Source: Pseudomonas vranovensis DSM 16006
GTDB taxonomy: Bacteria; Pseudomonadota; Gammaproteobacteria; Pseudomonadales; Pseudomonadaceae
Assembly (NCBI RefSeq): GCF_000425805.1
Contig: NZ_KE384454.1
Coordinates: 226,674-290,673 of the forward strand
DNA: 64,000 nt
Direction: 5' to 3'
Shown here: positions 19,627 through 29,243 of the stretch, one piece after another
Layout of the letters: every line of letters begins with the position of its first letter
How positions within the stretch are numbered: the first letter of the stretch is position 1
Made by a program: the position numbers and the translations under genes
Notes under the pieces: model-generated
Told to the model about the DNA's origin: nothing
The model's database searches: none
Seen by the model: only the letters and a program-made list of their open reading frames with translations

Positions 19627-21996
19627 TCAGCGCGTGTTCTTGTTGAATATCAAGAGCGATGCCAGGGCGGGCATCAACAGCAGCGCACCGACCATGTTCC
19701 ACACGAACAACAGCACCAGCAGCAGGCCCATGTCGGCCTGGAACTTCAAGACCGACAGCGACCAGGTCGCCACGCCAAGCGCCAGAGTAATGCCGGTGAA
19801 AGCCACTGACGTGCCCGTGGTTTTCAAGGCCTCGAAGAACGCAGCCCTGAACCTCAGGCCCTGGTGCAGAAACGCCTCGATACGACTGTAAAGGTAGATG
19901 CCGTAGTCCACACCGATCCCCACGCCCAGGGCGATCACTGGCAGGGTCGCAACCTTGACCCCCAGGCCCATTTGGGCCATGACTGCCTCACACAGCACCG
20001 TCGAGAGGTACAAAGGCGCCATCAGCGCAAAGGTGACCTTGAGCGAGCGGAACTCACACCACACCACCAGGCTGATGATGACGAACACCAGGATCAGCAT
20101 GGTTTTTTCCGAGTGGCCGATGGTGATATTGGTGGCCGCCTCGATGCCGGCGTTACCGGCCGCCTGCAGGATCTGGAAGTCGCCGGTGTCGTAGCGCTGG
20201 CTGAAGGTTTGTACCGCCTCGACCACCTGGGTCAGGGTCTGGGCCTTGTGGTCGGCCAGGTACAGGCTGATGGGCGCCACGCTGCAGTTGGGGTCGACGA
20301 ACTCGGCGGGCACGTTCGAGCGGGCATTGTTCATCACGAACGGGTCGCGGGAGAACTCGGCCCATTTAGGGTTGCCTTCATTGCGAGCCAGGATGTTGAA
20401 GCGCATGACGTTGTACAGCGACTGCACCGACTCCACCCCCGGCACCTGGCGCAGGTGCTGTTCAAGCTGGTTGGCCAGGTCCGCGGCGGCAAAGCGCGAG
20501 CATTGCTCCGGGGGCGTGGTGAACATCACCACGTAGACGTCGGTGCTGGTGGTGTAGTGATCGAGCAGGTAGGCGTTATCGAGGTTGTAACGCGATTGTG
20601 GACGAAACTCCGGGGCGCCCTTGTCCAGGTCGCCGATCTTCAGGTCCTGACGGGCCTGATAGCCCACCCCCAGCAGCACCAGGCTGATGGCAACCAGCGC
20701 CGCGGCCCGGCGTGGCTCGACGATACTTGCCACCCGACGAAACAACGGCCACGACGAACTGCTGCGCTTGTGCTGTTGGCGCAAGCCCCGGGGGCTGACG
20801 CCGACATAGGACATCAACACCGGTAGCAGGAACATCTTGGTGAAGATGGCCACGAACACACCGATGCTGGCGGTGATCGCCAACTGCTGGATGACGCCGA
20901 TGTCGATCACCAGCAGGGTGATGAAACCGACCGCATCTGCCAACAGCGCCGTAGTGCCGGGAATGAACAAGGCCCGGAAGGTCCTGCGCGAAGCCTCGAT
21001 GGGTAACGCGCCCTGGCTCATTTCGCTCATCATCAGGTTGATGTTCTGCACCGCATGACTGATACCGATGGCGAAAATCAGGAACGGCACCAGAATCGAA
21101 TATGGGTCCAGTCCGTAGCCCAGCAGGCTCAACAGGCCCAGTTGGCACACCACCGTCAGCAGGCAGGTCAGCACGGTTACCGCCGTGCTGCGCCAGCACC
21201 GGCAGTAACCGTACAGCAGCGCGGTGATCAGCCCGACAGTCAGGGCAAAGAACAGCGCAATGTCGCTTGCTGCTGCCAGCAGGTCACCGATGATCTGGGC
21301 AAAGCCGATAATGCGGATCGTCACGCCCTGGGCAGCAAAGTGTTCGCGCACCTGGGTGTCCAGTGCCTGAGTCAGTGCGCCGTAGTCCAGCGGCTGGCCC
21401 GTTTGCGGATCCCGCTCAAGCAAGGGAACTCGGATGACAGCCGAGCGAAAGTCGTTGGCCACGAAGCTGCCGATCATGTTCGCGCGCTGGATATTGCGCC
21501 GCACCTGCTCAAGGGACGCGGCACTGCCATCGTAGCCGTCGGGGATCACCCGGCCGGCACGCAAGCCTTCGGTGGTCACTTCTGCCCACAGGGCATTGGG
21601 CGTCCATAGCGACTTGAGGTTGCTGCGGTCTACACCGGGAATATAGAAAACCTTGTCGTTGACCTCGCGCAGGGTTTCCAGGAAGTCCTTGGTAACGATG
21701 TCACCCTTGGGGTTTTCAACCACGATCCGCAAGACGTTGCTTTGCGGGCGCAACACGTCCTCGAACTTCAGGTAGTTGGCGATGAACGGGTGACCGGTAG
21801 GAATCATGCGGCTAAAGCTGGCATCGGGGCGCAGTGACAGCGCGGCGATACCAAGCACCAGCGATGCAAGGATAAAAAAGACCAGTACCAGCAGCCGGTT
21901 ACCAAATAACAGGCGCTCGGTGAAGTCAACGGCCCGTTGCAGGGCGCTGGGTGTGAGGGGCGCGCGGTGATCGACCGGGTGCAGGGGAGCATTCAT
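19627..21996 (-). CDS. RND-superfamily (MMPL-type) membrane transporter
   Basis: A 789-residue protein with a cytoplasmic N-terminus, TM1 at about 34-54, a large periplasmic domain (about 55-230), a block of five TM segments (about 235-410), a second periplasmic domain and a final TM block ending in LLLMPALASLLIF. The GxxxD-type region GVGIGVDYGIYLYSR in the last TM block is characteristic of MMPL/hydrophobe exporter RNDs. Such pairs with DUF1302, DUF1329 and YCF48-like genes are common in Pseudomonas and are thought to move hydrophobic molecules across the envelope. Its ATG overlaps the stop of the YCF48-like gene, showing coupling. Confidence 0.9.
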   Translation of the reverse strand: MNAPLHPVDHRAPLTPSALQRAVDFTERLLFGNRLLVLVFFILASLVLGIAALSLRPDASFSRMIPTGHPFIANYLKFEDVLRPQSNVLRIVVENPKGDIVTKDFLETLREVNDKVFYIPGVDRSNLKSLWTPNALWAEVTTEGLRAGRVIPDGYDGSAASLEQVRRNIQRANMIGSFVANDFRSAVIRVPLLERDPQTGQPLDYGALTQALDTQVREHFAAQGVTIRIIGFAQIIGDLLAAASDIALFFALTVGLITALLYGYCRCWRSTAVTVLTCLLTVVCQLGLLSLLGYGLDPYSILVPFLIFAIGISHAVQNINLMMSEMSQGALPIEASRRTFRALFIPGTTALLADAVGFITLLVIDIGVIQQLAITASIGVFVAIFTKMFLLPVLMSYVGVSPRGLRQQHKRSSSSWPLFRRVASIVEPRRAAALVAISLVLLGVGYQARQDLKIGDLDKGAPEFRPQSRYNLDNAYLLDHYTTSTDVYVVMFTTPPEQCSRFAAADLANQLEQHLRQVPGVESVQSLYNVMRFNILARNEGNPKWAEFSRDPFVMNNARSNVPAEFVDPNCSVAPISLYLADHKAQTLTQVVEAVQTFSQRYDTGDFQILQAAGNAGIEAATNITIGHSEKTMLILVFVIISLVVWCEFRSLKVTFALMAPLYLSTVLCEAVMAQMGLGVKVATLPVIALGVGIGVDYGIYLYSRIEAFLHQGLRFRAAFFEALKTTGTSVAFTGITLALGVATWSLSVLKFQADMGLLLVLLFVWNMVGALLLMPALASLLIFNKNTR

Positions 21997-23123
21997 TGGG
22001 CGTGTACCTTAAAGGGAATCGTCGGCAGCACCTGCAGGCCGGCGGCGCCGACCAGCAGCAGCTCACCTGTGCGGGCCAGGCTGGTGTTGAGCAGTGCCGC
22101 CTTGCCGGGCGCTTGCCACGCCTCGAACCGCTGTCCGTCGGGGCTGAACAGCAACGTGCCGCCCTGGCCGGCCAGCACCACACCGCCGTCTGCCAGTGGC
22201 CGAATGCCGTACAGGCTGACGTTTACGGGCAAGCGGCGCGCCATCCAGCGTTCGCCCTGGTCGTTGCTGACCAACAGCGTGCCGCCGAACCCCGCGGCCA
22301 GCACCTCACCGTTGGGCAGCTGTGCCAGCGCATACAGAGACGCTTCGGTGGGAGATTGGACGCTGCTCCAGTGCGCACCGCCGTCCCCCGAGCGGTACAA
22401 GCGGCCACCTTCACCGGCCACCAGCAGACTGCCATCGGTAAGTCCGAGCACGCTGTTCAGGTGCAGCCGGTCCGGGTTTTCGAGACCATTGAGCGGTTGC
22501 CACGTCACACCGCCGTCGTCGGTCTTCAAGATCATGCCGTAGGCACCCACTACCCAGCCTTCACGGGCATTGCGAAACCATACCCCCAGTAATGGCCGCG
22601 AAGGGCCTGCAGCGCTCGCAGCCTGGGCGTCGTCAAGGGCAAACATGGCATTGTCCAGGGCGCTGGCCAGTGCTGGGTCGTCAGGTGCGGCGACTAGCGC
22701 CTGTTCCAACCGGGCAACGTCGTCCTCTGCTGCCTTGAGCAGCAGCGGGTTGATGGCGTGGCCATCGAGTTGTTTGCGCCAGCTCAAGCCGCCATCGTTG
22801 CTGTGCACAATCACGCCGTCGTGCCCCACCGCCCAGCCGTGCTTTGCATCGACGAACTGCACCGCCGTGAGCAGCAGGTCGACCGGCACTCGGGCTTGTT
22901 GCACCTGGCCACTGGCATTGCGCAGGAGGATGTGCCCGGCGGTGCCGACCATCACCTGGCTATCGCCTACCGGCTGAATGTCGGTGAGTGCCTCCCGCTC
23001 GGCCAGCGGCGATAGATGGGCGGGGCGCTCCAGCCGGTCGTTCAGCGGCAGGGCCTGGGCGGTGGCGCCGGCAACCAGCAACAGCAAGGCCAGCGCGGGG
23101 CGAAGAGCAATCGTGTGTGTCAT
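21993..23123 (-). CDS. YCF48-like beta-propeller protein
   Basis: A 376-residue exported protein (signal peptide about 1-24: MTHTIALRPALALLLLVAGATAQA). It has repeated GWAVGHDGVIVHSNDGG, GWVVGAYGMILKTDDGG and GRLYRSGDGGAHW units, the BNR/YCF48 propeller blade pattern. The ATG at 23123 gives the signal peptide; the open frame upstream to 23441 does not. YCF48-like proteins are scaffolds, here probably periplasmic and assisting the RND transporter with which it is translationally coupled. No catalytic residues are recognised. Confidence 0.87.
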   Translation of the reverse strand: MTHTIALRPALALLLLVAGATAQALPLNDRLERPAHLSPLAEREALTDIQPVGDSQVMVGTAGHILLRNASGQVQQARVPVDLLLTAVQFVDAKHGWAVGHDGVIVHSNDGGLSWRKQLDGHAINPLLLKAAEDDVARLEQALVAAPDDPALASALDNAMFALDDAQAASAAGPSRPLLGVWFRNAREGWVVGAYGMILKTDDGGVTWQPLNGLENPDRLHLNSVLGLTDGSLLVAGEGGRLYRSGDGGAHWSSVQSPTEASLYALAQLPNGEVLAAGFGGTLLVSNDQGERWMARRLPVNVSLYGIRPLADGGVVLAGQGGTLLFSPDGQRFEAWQAPGKAALLNTSLARTGELLLVGAAGLQVLPTIPFKVHAQ

Positions 23124-23197
23124 GAAACACCCTGGTGTGCGAATGGGGGCGAGAGGGCGGGCGGCCAGCGTGGCGGGCCGCCCGGTTGCGCGCAGCG

Positions 23198-24550
23198 TTA
23201 GCGGCCGCTGCGACGCAGGGCGGCGGTGCTGAAGTCCTTCAGGCTCGCCTGGATGCCGAATTGGGCGCGTTTCTCCTCGTTCTCCAGGCCCGAGACGATG
23301 TAGCGGCGGGCTTGCAGGTCGTAGGCGACGTCGCTGATGTGAATTGCAGAGAGCACGTCGTAGCGCTGCAGGCTGTGCGCCTCTTGCACACGCCAGAGCT
23401 CGCCGCGACCGTCGTAGAGGTCGGCCACGAGGATCGCCCACGAGTCTTCATCGATGTAGAACACGCGCTTGGCGTACAGGTGGCGCTGTCCCGGCTTCAA
23501 CGTGGCTTCAACCACCCAGACCCGGTGCGGCTCATAGCGGATCAGGTCCTGGTTGAGGTGGTCGGGCTGGATGATGTCGCTGTATTTGAGGCTGTGGGAC
23601 GCCAGCGTGTAAGTGTTGTAGGCCACCAGCATTTCTTTTTTGCCCACCAGCTTCCAGTCGTAGCGGTCAGGGGCACCGTTGAACATGTCGATCATGTCGT
23701 TGGTTCGCAGCCCCTCGGAGGTGACCACGGGCGAGTCATAGGAGATTTCCGGTGCGCGCAGTACCCGCCGCTGGCCAGGGTTGTAGGTCCAGGCCAGGCG
23801 CGTTTCACTGCTTTGGTCTATCGGCTCATGTACCAGGTTCTGGCTGCCGGCGACACTTTCGGGCGAGGTGACCTTGCCCAGGTAGTAGTACAGGCGGTTG
23901 GGCTCGGGGTTGCCCATTGCCGAGGCCATGGCGACCGTCACGTCGCGGCGAACCGGGGTGAATTTTCCGTTGGCCTGGACCACCATCTCCGTGGGGTAGT
24001 AGTGATAGCCGCCGGCGCGGTAGCGCACGACATGGTTGAAGATCGCTTCCAGCCCGCTCTTGGGGATAGGGAAGGGCACCGAGCTGCGCTGGTAATCGAG
24101 CATACCGTTGCCCGTGCCTGCCAGCGAAACCAAGGCTGCTTCCTTGCGGATTTCGTCGTATTCGCCTTGTGGCAGGGCCGCGGTGCGGTGGCTTGGATAG
24201 ACCTGCATCTTGAACGTCGGGTACTTCTGCAACATGGCCTGGTAGCCAGGTGTCAGCTCGCTTTTGTAGTGCGCCATGTTGGCGGCGGTAATGGTGTACA
24301 GCGGCTTTTCACTGGCATAAGGGTCGACATAGTCCTGGGCCGGTTTGAAACCTGCTGGCGCCTGGGTCAAGCCACCAGTCCAGGCCGGGATGCTGCCACT
24401 GGCGCTGCCGGCTTTTTCCGCGCCAACCGGCGTCAGGTCGCTACCCAGACGGGCGATTTCCTTGGCGTCCAGTGCGGCCAGCGCCGGTACGCTGGCGGCA
24501 CTGACCAGGGCACCGAGAAGGGAGAGGCTGAGTATCTTTTTAGTATTCAT
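23198..24550 (-). CDS. DUF1329 family periplasmic protein (LolA-like)
   Basis: A 450-residue exported protein (signal peptide MNTKKILSLSLLGALVSAASVPALA). It matches DUF1329 proteins in length and in conserved segments such as WTYNPGQRRVLRAPEISYDSP and MFNGAPDRYDWKLVGKKEMLVAYN. The family has a LolA-like fold suited to carrying lipid or other hydrophobic ligands through the periplasm. It lies 16 bases after the DUF1302 gene and is its near-constant partner. It probably links the DUF1302 outer-membrane protein with the RND pump. Confidence 0.88.
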   Translation of the reverse strand: MNTKKILSLSLLGALVSAASVPALAALDAKEIARLGSDLTPVGAEKAGSASGSIPAWTGGLTQAPAGFKPAQDYVDPYASEKPLYTITAANMAHYKSELTPGYQAMLQKYPTFKMQVYPSHRTAALPQGEYDEIRKEAALVSLAGTGNGMLDYQRSSVPFPIPKSGLEAIFNHVVRYRAGGYHYYPTEMVVQANGKFTPVRRDVTVAMASAMGNPEPNRLYYYLGKVTSPESVAGSQNLVHEPIDQSSETRLAWTYNPGQRRVLRAPEISYDSPVVTSEGLRTNDMIDMFNGAPDRYDWKLVGKKEMLVAYNTYTLASHSLKYSDIIQPDHLNQDLIRYEPHRVWVVEATLKPGQRHLYAKRVFYIDEDSWAILVADLYDGRGELWRVQEAHSLQRYDVLSAIHISDVAYDLQARRYIVSGLENEEKRAQFGIQASLKDFSTAALRRSGR

Positions 24551-24566
24551 GGTGATGTCTCTTGTA

Positions 24567-26438
24567 CTAGAAGCCCATACGCAGGCTGAGGGAAATGAAG
24601 TCCTTGTCGGTGGGCGCGAACGGGGTGTTGCCACTGCCCGACCAGGACAGCTCCGCCGAGTAGTCCTGCAGGTAGTCGGCGCGCAGTCCGAGCGACCCGA
24701 GCAACCGGTCTTCAGCGAAGTTGCCGTCGTAGGACCAGCCCTTGACGTCCTGGCCGAAGGCCATGAACGGCGCCAAATTGACCCCGGCAAACACGCCGGG
24801 ATAGTTCAACTGGGCGCGCAGACGATAGCCCCAGGAAAATTGGCTGGTGTAGCCGTCACGACTGCAGGCGTATTTCTGGTAGGCCTGCACACTCGCCCCG
24901 GCCACGCAGCCGGCGGCGCTGTCCGAGGCGAGGTTGCTGCCGTAGATTTCGGTCTTGTTGTAACGGCGCTCGGATTGGTCTGGCAGGTCATGCATGTACT
25001 TCATTGCCGCTTCGCCCATCAGGTTCAGGCTGTCGGCCCCTAGTACACGCGGGATTGACTTGATGAAGCCGAGGGAGAACTGGGAAATTTCCAGGCGGTC
25101 GTAGCCGTTGTAGACCGACCCGGGTTCGGCGTTGATGGCATCGTTGCCCAGGGTCAGCGGCTGGCCGATGACGGCGCCGGTCAGTGCCGCGTTGCCGGCA
25201 AAGGCCGGGATCAGGTCGCCGGTGGCCAGTTGCACGGGCTGGTTGGGGCGATAACTGTATTCGCCGAAGACCGCGGTGCCCCAGACGTTGGTGGAAAAGC
25301 TCAGGCCGAAAATTCGGATGTCTTCGGGAAAGTCGGCAAAGTAGCTGGCATTGCGTGCTGCGTTCCCGGGCGCCAGGTTCGGGTCGCGCCAACCGGCACC
25401 TGCCGGGCCGTACCGGTCGGTGGTAATGCTGGCGTAGGGGGTGCGTGAATGCAGGTTCATGGCATAGGCCCCGAACTCGGTATCGATGCGGTCGGCGAAA
25501 TACCTTAGCGATGCACCGAACTGGCCGCTGTCGCCGGGTTCGTTGTCCGGTCCACGGGCGATGTACTGGCCGGCGGCATAGGATGCCGGGTCATTTGCGC
25601 CTGCGCGTGGCACGCCGTAGCAACCGTCGGTGATGTAGTCGTTGCTGGAAAAGAATGTGCCGCAACCTTCCAGGATCGAGGCACGCCACTGCAGTTGATA
25701 GAAGGCTTCCAGGCTCAGGTTGTCGCTCAGTCCCAGGTTGGCATACAGCATGGGCACCGGCACCAGGGCTTCCTTGAGCTGCGAGCCGGCGCGGCGCAGG
25801 GCCGTGGTGTCCACCGGGTTGATGGCGTTGATGCCGTTCTGGAAGAACAACCCTTCGCCCCAGTTCACCACCTGATTGCCCAGCCGTGCATTGAGCGGGT
25901 GGTCGCCAAGGTCGAAGTCGCCGTACACGTAGGCATCGAGCAACTCGATGCCCTGGAACTTGGCCAGGTCGTCAAAGTGGCTGTCATTGAGGGTATCGTT
26001 GCCCTGGTAACCGTTGGCAGAGTGCCCGAAGTCGACGTTGTGGTGGTTGAGGGTGTAGTCGTACCAGGCCTTGCCGCGGACAAAGGCGCCGTAGTTGCGC
26101 CAGTTCATCTCGACTTCGCCCAGCACGGTCACTGGCGTTGACACCAGGTCATCCTTGCCCCAATTGAGTCGGCTGTCGTCGACATTGCGCGCACTGTTGA
26201 GGTTGAACTTACCGGCATTGCCCAGGCCGATGCTGTCGGCGTTGCCCTGGTTGATGTAATGACCATCGGGGTTCTCGGCGCTCCACAGCGCACCCACGCT
26301 GATACTGCCGTTGGCACGGCCACTGATGTCGCCCCACTGGAACTCGCCCGCGTGTACCGACTGCATCACCGCCAGTGACAGCGGGGCCAGTAGTAGAACG
26401 GTGCGGGCCAACACGGCGCGATCACGGACTTGGGTCAT
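24567..26438 (-). CDS. DUF1302 family outer-membrane protein
   Basis: A 623-residue exported protein (signal peptide about 1-30, ending VHA) with alternating beta-strand composition and a terminal phenylalanine (SLSLRMGF), the usual C-terminal signal of outer-membrane barrels. Length and motifs (NWGEGLFFQNGINAINPVD) fit DUF1302. AGGAGGG precedes the ATG. First gene of the operon DUF1302-DUF1329-YCF48-RND-(DUF3313). Barrel character and hydrophobic-substrate role are inferred from the family association. Confidence 0.88.
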   Translation of the reverse strand: MTQVRDRAVLARTVLLLAPLSLAVMQSVHAGEFQWGDISGRANGSISVGALWSAENPDGHYINQGNADSIGLGNAGKFNLNSARNVDDSRLNWGKDDLVSTPVTVLGEVEMNWRNYGAFVRGKAWYDYTLNHHNVDFGHSANGYQGNDTLNDSHFDDLAKFQGIELLDAYVYGDFDLGDHPLNARLGNQVVNWGEGLFFQNGINAINPVDTTALRRAGSQLKEALVPVPMLYANLGLSDNLSLEAFYQLQWRASILEGCGTFFSSNDYITDGCYGVPRAGANDPASYAAGQYIARGPDNEPGDSGQFGASLRYFADRIDTEFGAYAMNLHSRTPYASITTDRYGPAGAGWRDPNLAPGNAARNASYFADFPEDIRIFGLSFSTNVWGTAVFGEYSYRPNQPVQLATGDLIPAFAGNAALTGAVIGQPLTLGNDAINAEPGSVYNGYDRLEISQFSLGFIKSIPRVLGADSLNLMGEAAMKYMHDLPDQSERRYNKTEIYGSNLASDSAAGCVAGASVQAYQKYACSRDGYTSQFSWGYRLRAQLNYPGVFAGVNLAPFMAFGQDVKGWSYDGNFAEDRLLGSLGLRADYLQDYSAELSWSGSGNTPFAPTDKDFISLSLRMGF

Positions 26439-26637
26439 GAAATGCCCTCCTGATTATTATTGTTGGAGGCTTGAAACAGGTGTGGTTGACCTGAGGCCTT
26501 GCGTCCTGCGCGTGGTGCGCAAGCGAGAGGTGAACAAGCGTTGGAGGGATGATGGATAGCCAGGGCGGTTAAATCCGCGCAATTCGCGCCAACGATTTAC
26601 CAAATGCCGCCAGGGCTGCGTGCCAGGGAGGGGCGGT

Positions 26638-27642
26638 TCAACGTAACTGCTGTTGTTTGAGCCATTGGCGCGGGCTGGTGCCAAACCAGCGCTGGAACGC
26701 CCGGCTGAAGGCGCTCTGGTTGGCGTAGCCGAGCACCTCGGTCAGTTGCATCAGGCTGATGTCCGATTCTTCGAGATAACGCAGGGTCATGGCCTGGCGC
26801 GTGTCATCGAGCAGGGTCTGGAACGAGGTGCCCTGCTCGGCGAGTTGACGTTGCAGCGAGCGCGGGCTCAGGCGCATGAAATCGGCGATGCACTCGATCG
26901 TCACCCGGCCACTAGGCAGAAAACTGCGCAGCAGGCGCTGGACGTGACTGGGCAACCGCTGGTTGTGCTGCTCACTGATCGCTTCAAGGTGCTGGCGCAT
27001 CAGCCGGTGCAGTGCAGGGTCCGCATCGCTCAAGGGCACGCTGAGCAATGGCGCTGGGAACAGCCAGGCATCGAAGGCTGCGTTGAACCGTGGCACAACT
27101 CCCAGCAAGCGCCGGTAACGCGCAGGATTGGCGACGGGGGCATGCTGGAACAGCGCGGCCGTCGGTTGCCAGCGGTTACCCAGCAGGGTGCGCATCAACT
27201 GATGGCCCACGCCGACCACCAGTTCACTGACATGCCGGCTGCCGGGCAGCAGGTCTGCGCTGGTGGCGTAATAGAGCCTGGCCTGACCATCGGCATGGTC
27301 GATGACCACATCGCCATAATTGTCGTGCACGTGGAAGTAGCGACCCAAATCGTCCAGCGCGTCATCCACCGTGCGGGCATTGCGCACCAGGTACAACAGC
27401 GACCCGAAGATCCCCACCCCCTGGTGCAAGCCGAACTCGAGGCCGAACAACGGATTGTCGCTGGCCTTGCTGGCCAGTTCCAGCACCAGGGCAAAGCGAT
27501 GGAACGCGATCAGCGCATCGGGATCTTCCAGCGCGTCGCTGGGGAGTCCGGCAGCGCGCAGCAGCGCATCCGGGTTGAGCTGCTGCTGGCGCGCGAACGC
27601 ATCGAAACCATGCAGGGAAGACGCACGGGTGAGGTAAGTCAT
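26638..27642 (-). CDS. AraC-family transcriptional regulator (ArgR/OruR-like)
   Basis: A 334-residue regulator. The N-terminal about 200 residues match the Arabinose_bd-type effector domain of ArgR-like AraC proteins; the C-terminal about 100 carry two helix-turn-helix units (IECIADFMRLSPRSLQRQLAEQGTSF and MQLTEVLGYANQSAFSRAFQRWFGTSPRQW). It sits between the sulfatase/DUF1254 operon and the DUF1302 operon on the same strand and is the natural candidate to activate one or both. The 199 bases between it and the DUF1302 gene show no clear operator. Confidence 0.9.
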   Translation of the reverse strand: MTYLTRASSLHGFDAFARQQQLNPDALLRAAGLPSDALEDPDALIAFHRFALVLELASKASDNPLFGLEFGLHQGVGIFGSLLYLVRNARTVDDALDDLGRYFHVHDNYGDVVIDHADGQARLYYATSADLLPGSRHVSELVVGVGHQLMRTLLGNRWQPTAALFQHAPVANPARYRRLLGVVPRFNAAFDAWLFPAPLLSVPLSDADPALHRLMRQHLEAISEQHNQRLPSHVQRLLRSFLPSGRVTIECIADFMRLSPRSLQRQLAEQGTSFQTLLDDTRQAMTLRYLEESDISLMQLTEVLGYANQSAFSRAFQRWFGTSPRQWLKQQQLR

Positions 27643-27737
27643 GGGCGGGTTCTACCTTTGTTGCTGGATAACGCCAGTACTCAAAATGGCCGCAGGGCCG
27701 CTTGGATTGAGTACTGGTTCAGAGCAGGCGCCTTGAT

Positions 27738-29243
27738 TCAGGGGTTGGAAGCTGGACTTGCGACCAGGGGCGGAGGCGTCCAATCGCCTTTAATCAGCGC
27801 ATCGCAGGGCCCATAGGCACGCAGGGTCAGGGCGAATGCCTGTTCGGGAGCAGGCAGCCAGTTGCCGACCTTGTCTTCGGCCGGACGCTGGTGCTGGATA
27901 TACAGGGTAAGAGAACCATCGGTGTTGTAGCGCAGCGCCGGGTTCTTGGTGCCGGTGGAGAAGCGATTGATCGGGTTGGCGGCAAAGAAGTGCACGCTGT
28001 CGTACAAGGTCAACGACCAGAAGCCCGAGACGGGCGGCGTTTGCCCGGCCGGGAAGGTCAAGGTGTAGTTGCGCTGGCCGGTAAGGCGTTGGCCGTTGCC
28101 GTCCTCTTCGCGAAACAGGTAGGTGGTTTCCTGCGCAGCGTTTTCGAAAATGTTGGATTTTGCAATCGCCAGGCGCGTGAGGTAGTCGGTGCCGAACGCT
28201 GCATTGTTGAAGGGACGGTTCCAGCCGTTGGCAATCCGCACGCCGTTGCGGCTCAGGTCGAACAACGGCTCGACCAGGGTCTTCTCGGCGTGCAGGGCGG
28301 CGTCCTGCAGCACCCTGGCAATCGCCGGGTTTGCCTCGCCGGCACTGATCAGCGCACGGAACTGTGCATACAGCGCCTCCTCGCCGGGCAATGGCGGCAC
28401 CTGGGCCAATACCTGCTTGAGCTGGGCAAAGAAATGCTCCGGCACCACCCAGCGAGTTTCGCCCGGTGGCTGGGCGGCGGCGGACGCGGGTACGGGCAGC
28501 TTGGGCAAGTGCTGCCAGTCGATGGTTTTGACGGTGCCGTCGAAGGCCGACAGCGGGTACATGACGATCTGCTTGAGTAGCGGCTGTATCGCCTCGCGAT
28601 CTTGCGGGGTGTCGGCCATGAACACCCGCGGGATGATCACCCCGGTGTTGGTCGGTGAGCGCAGCACTGCTTCTACACCGGTTGGCTTCTGACCTTGCCA
28701 ATCCGGCCCGACCACCAGGTAGAAACCGGGCTTGGTGCCGTAGATCTTCGCCACCTGGGCAAAGCTGTCGGTGCGCTGGTCGGCCAGCTCGTACATCCAG
28801 AAGCGCTCGCCAAAATCAGGCACCTGGACGATCACCGGCGATTTATCCAGCGCCAATGCACCGAAACCGTAGACCACGTCCTGGTTGGGGTGGGCGACGA
28901 TGCGGATGCCGGGGTCGATGTAGTCCGCCAACATTGCCAGTTGATTGACCGGCGCCACTGGCATCGGGCCGAGCATGCCGATGGCTGGCACGCGCTCGTA
29001 GAGCATGCGCCGGGTGTGCAGGTTGACCAGCGGCCAGCCCCAGGCGTAGGCAAACTGCGCCACCGCCCGGGCGTACCCTTCGGTCATTACGGTATTGGCC
29101 ACCGGGCCCGCAGGCGCTTGGGGGGTGGCCGCAGTGGCGGGCAGGGTGGACAGCACACTGCCGATGGCCAGGGCCCCGAGTGCCCCGCGTAGTGCATGGG
29201 AGGGAGTGCGCTTATTCAACGACGTGTACCTGCGGCAGTTCAT
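27738..29243 (-). CDS. DUF1254/DUF1214 family protein (second copy)
   Basis: A 501-residue exported protein: N-terminal DUF1254 domain (YARAVAQFAYAWGWPLVNLHTRRMLYE...) followed by DUF1214 (FWSLTLYDSVHFFAANPINRFSTG...). The start at 29243 is chosen over 29264 because GAAGG lies 5 bases before it. It overlaps the upstream DUF1254 gene by 32 bases and is its paralogue. The family is widespread in hydrophobic-compound and aromatic catabolic loci but lacks an established activity. Last gene of the five-gene operon. Confidence 0.85.
   Translation of the reverse strand: MNCRRYTSLNKRTPSHALRGALGALAIGSVLSTLPATAATPQAPAGPVANTVMTEGYARAVAQFAYAWGWPLVNLHTRRMLYERVPAIGMLGPMPVAPVNQLAMLADYIDPGIRIVAHPNQDVVYGFGALALDKSPVIVQVPDFGERFWMYELADQRTDSFAQVAKIYGTKPGFYLVVGPDWQGQKPTGVEAVLRSPTNTGVIIPRVFMADTPQDREAIQPLLKQIVMYPLSAFDGTVKTIDWQHLPKLPVPASAAAQPPGETRWVVPEHFFAQLKQVLAQVPPLPGEEALYAQFRALISAGEANPAIARVLQDAALHAEKTLVEPLFDLSRNGVRIANGWNRPFNNAAFGTDYLTRLAIAKSNIFENAAQETTYLFREEDGNGQRLTGQRNYTLTFPAGQTPPVSGFWSLTLYDSVHFFAANPINRFSTGTKNPALRYNTDGSLTLYIQHQRPAEDKVGNWLPAPEQAFALTLRAYGPCDALIKGDWTPPPLVASPASNP

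Noticed and set aside
23135..24589. 484-codon plus-strand frame opposite the DUF1329 gene
   Set aside because: Antisense shadow; the DUF1329 gene has signal peptide and operon context.
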